From: an uncultured Pelolinea sp. | Lineage (GTDB): Bacteria > Chloroflexota > Anaerolineae > Anaerolineales > Anaerolineaceae | Reading direction: 5' to 3' | Assembly: GCA_937902055.1 (NCBI GenBank) | Contig: CALGUJ010000220.1 | Span: forward strand, 1-6,189 | Length of the DNA: 6,189 nucleotides | In this document: positions 1 to 3,901 of the stretch, in pieces | Position numbering within the stretch: position 1 is the first letter of the stretch | Layout of the letters: each line of letters opens with the position of its first letter | Notes under the pieces: generated by a model | What the model was told of the DNA's origin: nothing | Seen by the model: only the letters and a program-made list of their open reading frames with translations | Database searches by the model: none | Position numbers and translations under genes: made by a program

Positions 1-67
1 CGATCAGGATGCACTTGACCCCGGTTGTTCCTATATCAATACCCAATAAATAATCAATCGTAGACAT
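1..67 (-). CDS. FGGY-family carbohydrate kinase, N-terminal fragment
   Basis: Only the first 22 codons are in the window; the gene continues past the left edge. From the ATG at 67-65 the protein reads MSTIDYLLGIDIGTTGVKCI and onward. The pattern LGIDIGTTGVK is the phosphate-1 (ATP-binding) loop that opens FGGY kinases such as xylulokinase, glycerol kinase and ribulokinase, normally within the first 20 residues, so the start is well supported. The family phosphorylates a sugar or polyol hydroxyl with ATP in the cytoplasm. The specificity residues lie further downstream and cannot be seen. The start is 8 nt after the ecfT stop codon, and the weak SD (AGG, 75-77) overlaps that stop, which suggests coupled translation. 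Another ASKHA-fold kinase or activase (for example a BadF/HgdC-type protein) is possible from so short a fragment, but the DIGTTGVK form favours FGGY. Confidence 0.8.
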   Translation of the reverse strand, partial: MSTIDYLLGIDIGTTGVKCILI

Positions 68-75
68 TTAATTAC

Positions 76-924
76 CTATAAAGCGCCCCATTTGAAAGCG
101 ATCGTGCCCACGATAGCTACGATGAAGCCTAAACCGAAAATAGCCATGAGGATTTTGTCGTAGCTTTTCAGAGAAATCTCCTTCATCGGAGTGGGGGTTC
201 CGCTGCCGAAACCGCGGATTTGGGTTGCGATAGTTACCTGGTCCACGATCATGGCCGTGCGGCGGATCATTGGATTGGCGATCGGGATGGCTCTCTGCAG
301 CAATTTCTTGGGGTTAATGGTGCGCATGTTCCAGGCGCGCAGTTTCTGCGCGTCCGAGATCTGGTTGATCACCGATGACATGTAGGGGATGAACTTGTAG
401 GTCATCTGGAAGACGAACACGATCTGGTAAGGCACTTCCAGCGCGTACATCGTGTTGGCAATTTCGCTCATCGGCGTGGTCACGATGAAGAAAACCGCCC
501 AGATCACAACCGTCAGATAACGCACAATCCTGCCCGTCAACCAATACAATGTGCCATAGGTCAAGCCCACATTTCCAAGGTTTAACAGCTTTACGTTCAC
601 CGTTGCCACCGGGGTAGCCGCCCAGGCCTTGTCCAAAACCTGATAGTAATCCGGGTTAGCCTGCATCACGGTCGTGCGCAGGGTTGGATACCAGGTGAGC
701 AGCAGCGCCGTGATCATCACGATGAACAAACCTTTCGGTATCTTTGCCACAATCGCCAGGATCAAACCCAGCACGAGCAACGGCGCCAAATAGCGGACGT
801 CCAGCCAAATGCCTGCCATGATCAACACAGTCAGGAGCACAAAAAATTTTGTTACAGGGCTCAATCCTGTATTAAGGAATGATTCTTCTACATTGTCCCT
901 TGCTTTTAAAATGTCGATATCCAT
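76..924 (-). CDS. ecfT: ECF transporter transmembrane coupling protein EcfT (CbiQ family)
   Basis: This 282-residue membrane protein is the T component of an ECF importer. It couples ATP hydrolysis by the ATPase subunits to toppling of the substrate-binding S component. Hydrophobic segments lie near residues 27-41, 44-60, 66-80, 135-150, 164-181 and 257-276. Between the central and last membrane segments is a cytoplasmic stretch with the two family signatures: AQKLRAW (192-198, after KFIPYMSSVINQ) and ATQIRGF (233-239). These match the paired Ala-Arg-Gly coupling motifs that dock into the two ATPase domains; the first reads Arg-Ala-Trp in place of Arg-Gly. Length fits the family (about 250-280). 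The ATG at 924-922 has an SD (GGAG, 932-935) 7 nt upstream, just past the ecfA stop at 937-939. The order S, A, T resembles thiamine-related ykoEDC-type modules, which also use a fused ATPase. Confidence 0.9.
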   Translation of the reverse strand: MDIDILKARDNVEESFLNTGLSPVTKFFVLLTVLIMAGIWLDVRYLAPLLVLGLILAIVAKIPKGLFIVMITALLLTWYPTLRTTVMQANPDYYQVLDKAWAATPVATVNVKLLNLGNVGLTYGTLYWLTGRIVRYLTVVIWAVFFIVTTPMSEIANTMYALEVPYQIVFVFQMTYKFIPYMSSVINQISDAQKLRAWNMRTINPKKLLQRAIPIANPMIRRTAMIVDQVTIATQIRGFGSGTPTPMKEISLKSYDKILMAIFGLGFIVAIVGTIAFKWGAL

Positions 925-931
925 TTTTCAG

Positions 932-935
932 CTCC
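932..935 (-). promoter_or_regulatory. Ribosome binding site of ecfT, adjacent to the ecfA stop
   Basis: On the minus strand the ecfA stop TAA (939-937) is followed at once by CGGAGC, then 6 nt, then the ecfT ATG at 924. The SD core GGAG lies almost on the stop codon, so a ribosome ending on ecfA covers the ecfT initiation region. This supports coupled synthesis of the ATPase and T subunits, which act in one complex. Confidence 0.65.
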
Positions 936-936
936 G

Positions 937-2694
937 TTAAGATTTCAGAACGCTTTTGAGGGTCGCAGCCATTTCGTCCACGGTCAAAACATCACGCGGG
1001 AAATCCAATTCCTTGGCTAATTCCTGGCCGAGGCGGGTGATCTGCGGTGGGTAGATATCGGCTTTGAGCAGTTCCTCATTTTTCGTGAACACGTCGCGGG
1101 GCGCCCCATCCAAAATGATCTCGCCTTTTGATAAGACAATGGCGCGATCGCAATGATTGGCTACTGTCTTCATATTATGGGTGATGATCACGATAGTCTT
1201 GCCGAATTCTTCATTTAGTCTGTGCAGGCTCTCCATCATCTTTATTTCGCCGAAAGTGTCCAGCCCGGTGGTCGGCTCGTCGATCAGCAGGATTTCGGGG
1301 TGCATGGGAAGCACGCAGGCGATGGCCAGGTAGGTCTTGATATCCTCATCCAGCCCATAGATAAAGCGCTTGCGATAAGGATAGAGGTCAAACACATCCA
1401 TGGCTTCCTGGACTTCCTTGTCCATTTGTTCCTTGGACATTTCCAGCATGCGCGGGGCAAAACGGATCTCTTCACGCACGGTTTCAGCGAATAACTGTTC
1501 GTCCGGGTTTTGGAAAATATAATTGGAAATCTTGATGATGTCGCTCAGCTTGGTCTTGGGATTCATGCAATCCAAATTACCTAACTTCAACACGGCATCC
1601 TTGTTGGTCGGTTTCAACAAACCGACCAGATGTTTCGCCAACGTCGATTTGCCGGAGCCATTCTGCCCGATGATGCCGACGATTTGCCCTTTCGGGATAT
1701 CGAGAGATACGCCCTTCAAGGCATGCGTGCCATTCTTGTAAAAATGATGCAGGTTCTTTACTTCGATAATGTTTTCACCGAATTCACGCTTGCGAACAGC
1801 GCCTTTGGCCGTAACGCGCTTGACCGGTTTGTTTCCTTTGCTTTTCAACTCCTTTTTCAAAACATCCACAGCGCTGTTGAGCGTTATGGGGGTTTTTCCC
1901 AGTTTGATTCCGTCCATACCCAGTTTGTTGAAGAGTTCAGTCACCTGAGGCTGTCCCACGCCGACTTCGCTCACAATATCGTTTTTCAGGACCTCTTCCG
2001 CGGGTCCTGAAGCGATGATCTTTCCTTCATCCAGCACGACGACATAATCCACGAATTCCGCGACGGCTTCGATATCCGCGCCGGATTCCGTGATGATGCT
2101 CAAAGTATTATTTTTTTCCGTAACGCTGAACATAGCTTTCAGAACCTGTTCTTTGCCGATCGGGTCCAACATGGAAACAGGTTCATCGAATGCCAGCACC
2201 TTGGGTTCCATGGCCAGGATTCCGGCAATGGCAAGCAATTGCTGTTCGCCGCCCGAAAGGTTATTGGGGCTGCGATGGATAAGCGGACGCAATTCGATGG
2301 CATCCACCACATTTTCCACGCGCCGGATGATCTCCTCCCGCTTTACACCCAAATTCGAGGGGCCGAATGCGATATCGTCATACACCGTCAGTGAAAAGAT
2401 TTGCAGTTCGGGATTCTGGAGGACGATCCCGACCTTATTCGCCATTTCGTAAACTTCACGATCGCGGACATTCGCGCCATCGATGAACAGGTCGCCATCC
2501 TGATATCCAATGTCCACTTGCGGGCAAAGGCCGTTCAACGATTTCACGAACGTACTTTTTCCGGCGCCCGCCTTGCCGATCACACCCACTACCGAACCTT
2601 CCGCAATCTCAAGATTGAGTTTGTTCAGTGCTCTCTCGTCCTCGTTTTGATGCAAATATCTAAAGGAATAATCCTTAAAGAAGACTGTTTTCAT
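937..2694 (-). CDS. ecfA: Fused double ECF ATPase (EcfA-EcfA'), two ABC domains, asymmetric ATP sites
   Basis: This 585-residue cytoplasmic protein powers the ECF importer and contains both ATPase domains. NBD1: Walker A GKAGAGKST (40-48), Q-loop QNPELQIF (93-100), signature LSGGE (146-150), Walker B VLAFDE (166-171). NBD2: Walker A GQNGSGKST (343-351), Q-loop QNPDEQLF (395-402), Walker B ILLIDE (468-473), switch His H506 in IITHNM. The QNPxxQ(I/L)F form is typical of ECF ATPases. Each half ends in a similar C-terminal piece (PQVTELF near 249-255, PQITRLG near 550-556), joined by a basic linker at about 280-305. Two motifs are lost: the NBD1 switch His is Glu203 (IITESG), and the NBD2 signature LSGGx reads LDEDI (448-452). 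Both belong to the same composite site, leaving the other canonical. The start at 2694 is preferred over an upstream in-frame TTG at 2751 because a good SD precedes it and the family fold begins there. B. subtilis YkoD is a comparable fused ATPase. Confidence 0.9.
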   Translation of the reverse strand: MKTVFFKDYSFRYLHQNEDERALNKLNLEIAEGSVVGVIGKAGAGKSTFVKSLNGLCPQVDIGYQDGDLFIDGANVRDREVYEMANKVGIVLQNPELQIFSLTVYDDIAFGPSNLGVKREEIIRRVENVVDAIELRPLIHRSPNNLSGGEQQLLAIAGILAMEPKVLAFDEPVSMLDPIGKEQVLKAMFSVTEKNNTLSIITESGADIEAVAEFVDYVVVLDEGKIIASGPAEEVLKNDIVSEVGVGQPQVTELFNKLGMDGIKLGKTPITLNSAVDVLKKELKSKGNKPVKRVTAKGAVRKREFGENIIEVKNLHHFYKNGTHALKGVSLDIPKGQIVGIIGQNGSGKSTLAKHLVGLLKPTNKDAVLKLGNLDCMNPKTKLSDIIKISNYIFQNPDEQLFAETVREEIRFAPRMLEMSKEQMDKEVQEAMDVFDLYPYRKRFIYGLDEDIKTYLAIACVLPMHPEILLIDEPTTGLDTFGEIKMMESLHRLNEEFGKTIVIITHNMKTVANHCDRAIVLSKGEIILDGAPRDVFTKNEELLKADIYPPQITRLGQELAKELDFPRDVLTVDEMAATLKSVLKS

Positions 2695-2700
2695 TAATTT

Positions 2701-2707
2701 TCCTCTT
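2701..2707 (-). promoter_or_regulatory. Ribosome binding site that fixes the ecfA start
   Basis: On the minus strand AAGAGGA lies 6 nt before the ATG at 2694-2692. This supports a 585-residue product beginning MKTVFFKDYS. The frame stays open upstream to a TTG at 2751, but those 19 extra residues precede the normal start of an ABC domain and the TTG has no clear SD. Confidence 0.7.
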
Positions 2708-2802
2708 CTCAGTAAAGAGTTTCTAACGCAAAAGGCTAGTGAATAATTCAATGACTGCTATGGGATCAAAAACCTTTTTTTATTTGGTAAGATTGCATCA
2801 TG

Positions 2803-2874
2803 CGAAGTGGATAAAGCGCTCTGGTTGAAACAATCCGCTAGATTTTTCAAAAATGAGACGCTATATCCACTTCG
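2803..2874 (-). repeat. Long imperfect inverted repeat / intra-operon hairpin
   Basis: The outer arms CGAAGTGGATAAAGCG (2803-2818) and CGCTATATCCACTTCG (2859-2874) pair at 15 of 16 positions, with a single A-A mismatch at 2814/2863. Inside them CTC (2819-2821) pairs with GAG (2855-2857) across a one-base bulge at 2858. TTGAAA (2825-2830) then pairs with TTTCAA (2845-2850), leaving a 14-nt loop: 24 base pairs in total. The structure begins 30 nt after the stop codon of the S-component gene. There is no U-run directly after it on the minus strand, so it is not a classical intrinsic terminator. It may be an mRNA-stabilising or processing element, an operator, or a small inserted palindrome. Confidence 0.75.
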
Positions 2875-2904
2875 TTTCTTATTTAAATTCCCGCAAGGAG
2901 AGAA

Positions 2905-3741
2905 TTAGTCTTCTTTTTCCTTGGTGCGTCCGCCGCTGATGACTCTGCGGGCAGCTTCGCCAGCCAGGAAACCGGTGGCAACAAACAGGAAGCTCAACCA
3001 CCAGTAGGGGAAGAACAAGTTGCCGGCGCCGAGAACGACCCAGTCAGCCAGAACGTTGGTGATAGCTGCTTCACGCGTGTTCATGATCCAGTAAGTGGCG
3101 AACCACCACGGCTGGTGGACAGCTTCGGTCAGGAGCAGGGTAACCAGGAAACGGCCGAAGAAGGGTTTGTCGCCGCGGTTGACCACGTTCTTGAAGTACA
3201 TGTAACCGGCAAATGCCCAGATGGAAGCATCGATCAGGGTGTAGGCAATCAGGGTCGAGACAGCCGTTGAAGAACCGCCGGACCATACCGGGTTGATGAA
3301 GACACGCGCAATGATCTGACCGACAAACAAGCCGAAGAAGGACACGACACTGCCGAAGAGCGAAGCAGAGGCAGCGATCACCATGGCCTGCACGTCCAAA
3401 CCGCCCAGGTCACCGAAACCGGCAGCCGCGAACAAGGCGCCGATGATGGCAATACCGACCAACGCATAGGGCGAGAAGACTTTGGTTTTCAGTCCCTTGA
3501 TGAAGCGGCCGGGCATAGCCAGCCAATCGGCATGCTGCGCGAATTTATACATCCAGTACGCGCCCCACGGCAGACAAAAGACAAACGCCATGATGTTCAA
3601 CAGGACGACACGGCTGCCCGATTCGGAAGGGCCGATGGCTGTTCCGAGGGGATTCATGATGATAAATGCAAGCACGAAAATTGCCGCGCCTACCAGAAGC
3701 AGGACTAAACCTATTTTTTCGTTATACCAACCTTTTTTCAT
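2905..3741 (-). CDS. Polytopic membrane protein, probable ECF S component of unknown substrate
   Basis: This 278-residue integral membrane protein has about seven or eight hydrophobic segments: near 10-29, 45-64, 91-109, 117-146, 158-183, 196-220 and 225-262 (the last long enough for two). The charged C-terminus (GGRTKEKED) is presumably cytoplasmic. I do not recognise a named family. The S-component call rests on context: ATPase and EcfT genes follow on the same strand, and no other substrate-binding subunit is in view. The stretch SPYALVGIAIIGALFAAAG (90-108) resembles the helix of S components that packs against EcfT through small residues, but this is suggestive only. S components usually have about 180-220 residues and six helices, so two N-terminal helices may be extra. 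The second half is rich in aromatics (HQPWWFATYW, 209-218; NLFFPYWWLSF, 241-251). The ATG at 3741 has a GGAGG 4 nt upstream. Alternative: an unrelated membrane protein of the same pathway. Confidence 0.65.
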   Translation of the reverse strand: MKKGWYNEKIGLVLLLVGAAIFVLAFIIMNPLGTAIGPSESGSRVVLLNIMAFVFCLPWGAYWMYKFAQHADWLAMPGRFIKGLKTKVFSPYALVGIAIIGALFAAAGFGDLGGLDVQAMVIAASASLFGSVVSFFGLFVGQIIARVFINPVWSGGSSTAVSTLIAYTLIDASIWAFAGYMYFKNVVNRGDKPFFGRFLVTLLLTEAVHQPWWFATYWIMNTREAAITNVLADWVVLGAGNLFFPYWWLSFLFVATGFLAGEAARRVISGGRTKEKED

Positions 3742-3745
3742 GTTT

Positions 3746-3750
3746 CCTCC
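3746..3750 (-). promoter_or_regulatory. Ribosome binding site of the putative S-component gene
   Basis: On the minus strand GGAGG is followed by AAAC and the ATG at 3741-3739. The core is perfect but the spacing is short. It confirms the start chosen for the membrane protein. Confidence 0.7.
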
Positions 3751-3832
3751 AAAAATTTTTTAATTTTTCAATTTTTTTACGAACTAAACAATTTTTTTAC
3801 GATAATCACCTCCAGAACCAATTTTTTATGAA
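3751..3832. repeat. Phased A/T tracts with a 14-bp direct repeat
   Basis: Plus-strand CAATTTTTTTACGA occurs perfectly at 3769-3782 and 3789-3802 (period 20). A degenerate copy, CAATTTTTTATGA, lies at about 3820-3832. Further A/T tracts sit at 3751-3761 and 3764-3768. Tract centres fall near 3756, 3766, 3775, 3795 and 3824.5, that is, at steps of about 10, 9, 20 and 30 bp. Such phasing with the helical repeat is known to produce intrinsic DNA curvature. The tract lies just upstream of the S-component gene, either in its 5' leader or in promoter DNA. Confidence 0.6.
3805..3813 (-). promoter_or_regulatory. Orphan perfect Shine-Dalgarno sequence
   Basis: On the minus strand GGAGGTGAT is fully complementary to the anti-SD end of bacterial 16S rRNA (ATCACCTCC). 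No ATG, GTG or TTG lies at normal spacing after it; only an ATT-initiated 9-codon frame or a TTG too far away follows. The real start with its own SD is 64 nt downstream at 3741. It may be a ribosome standby or decoy site, a non-canonically started leader peptide, or chance. Confidence 0.4.
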
Positions 3833-3834
3833 AT

Positions 3835-3866
3835 GAATTTCGGTTAGGTCCATAAAGTCGAAATTC
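3835..3866. repeat. 8-bp perfect inverted repeat, possible operator or leader hairpin
   Basis: GAATTTCG (3835-3842) and CGAAATTC (3859-3866) are perfect inverted copies separated by 16 nt. The right arm is also part of the small palindrome TCGAA-A-TTCGA (3858-3868). The pair lies between the hydrolase-dehydrogenase gene and the S-component gene, upstream of the phased A-tracts. It could bind a dimeric regulator or fold in RNA. No U-tract follows on the minus strand, so I do not call it a terminator. Confidence 0.4.
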
Positions 3867-3901
3867 GAAAGTAGGTTTATCTACAAATCCATTCTTTGAT
3901 T

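Larger units (their letters stand above)
2695..2904 (-). other. 210-nt spacer between the S-component gene and ecfA
   Basis: No gene is visible. The spacer holds the ecfA ribosome site (2701-2707), a homopolymer run of seven T on the plus strand (in 2774-2785) and the long hairpin at 2803-2874. I found no convincing sigma-70 promoter on the minus strand: the best pairing, TTGATC and TATTCA around 2745-2770, has a poor -10. The spacing contrasts with the 8-12 nt gaps of the genes downstream, so this is the place where expression of the S component could be uncoupled from the A and T subunits. Confidence 0.6.

Noticed and set aside
2695..2751. An upstream in-frame TTG start giving a 604-residue ATPase.
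   Set aside because: The added residues match no part of an ABC domain, the TTG lacks a good SD, and the ATG at 2694 has AAGAGGA at ideal spacing.
2803..2874. The long hairpin as an intrinsic terminator.
   Set aside because: On the minus strand the stem is followed by CATGATGCAATC with no U-run; on the plus strand, where only a loose T-rich stretch follows, there is no gene to terminate.
3790..3830. A sigma-70 promoter formed by TTGGTT and TAAAAA with 16-bp spacing on the minus strand.
   Set aside because: Both boxes match the consensus poorly, and A-rich sequence offers many equal candidates; mapping of transcription starts would be needed.
3742..3901. A riboswitch (thiamine, cobalamin or similar) ahead of the ECF genes.
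   Set aside because: The leader is short and AT-rich, and I see none of the conserved core motifs of the vitamin riboswitches.
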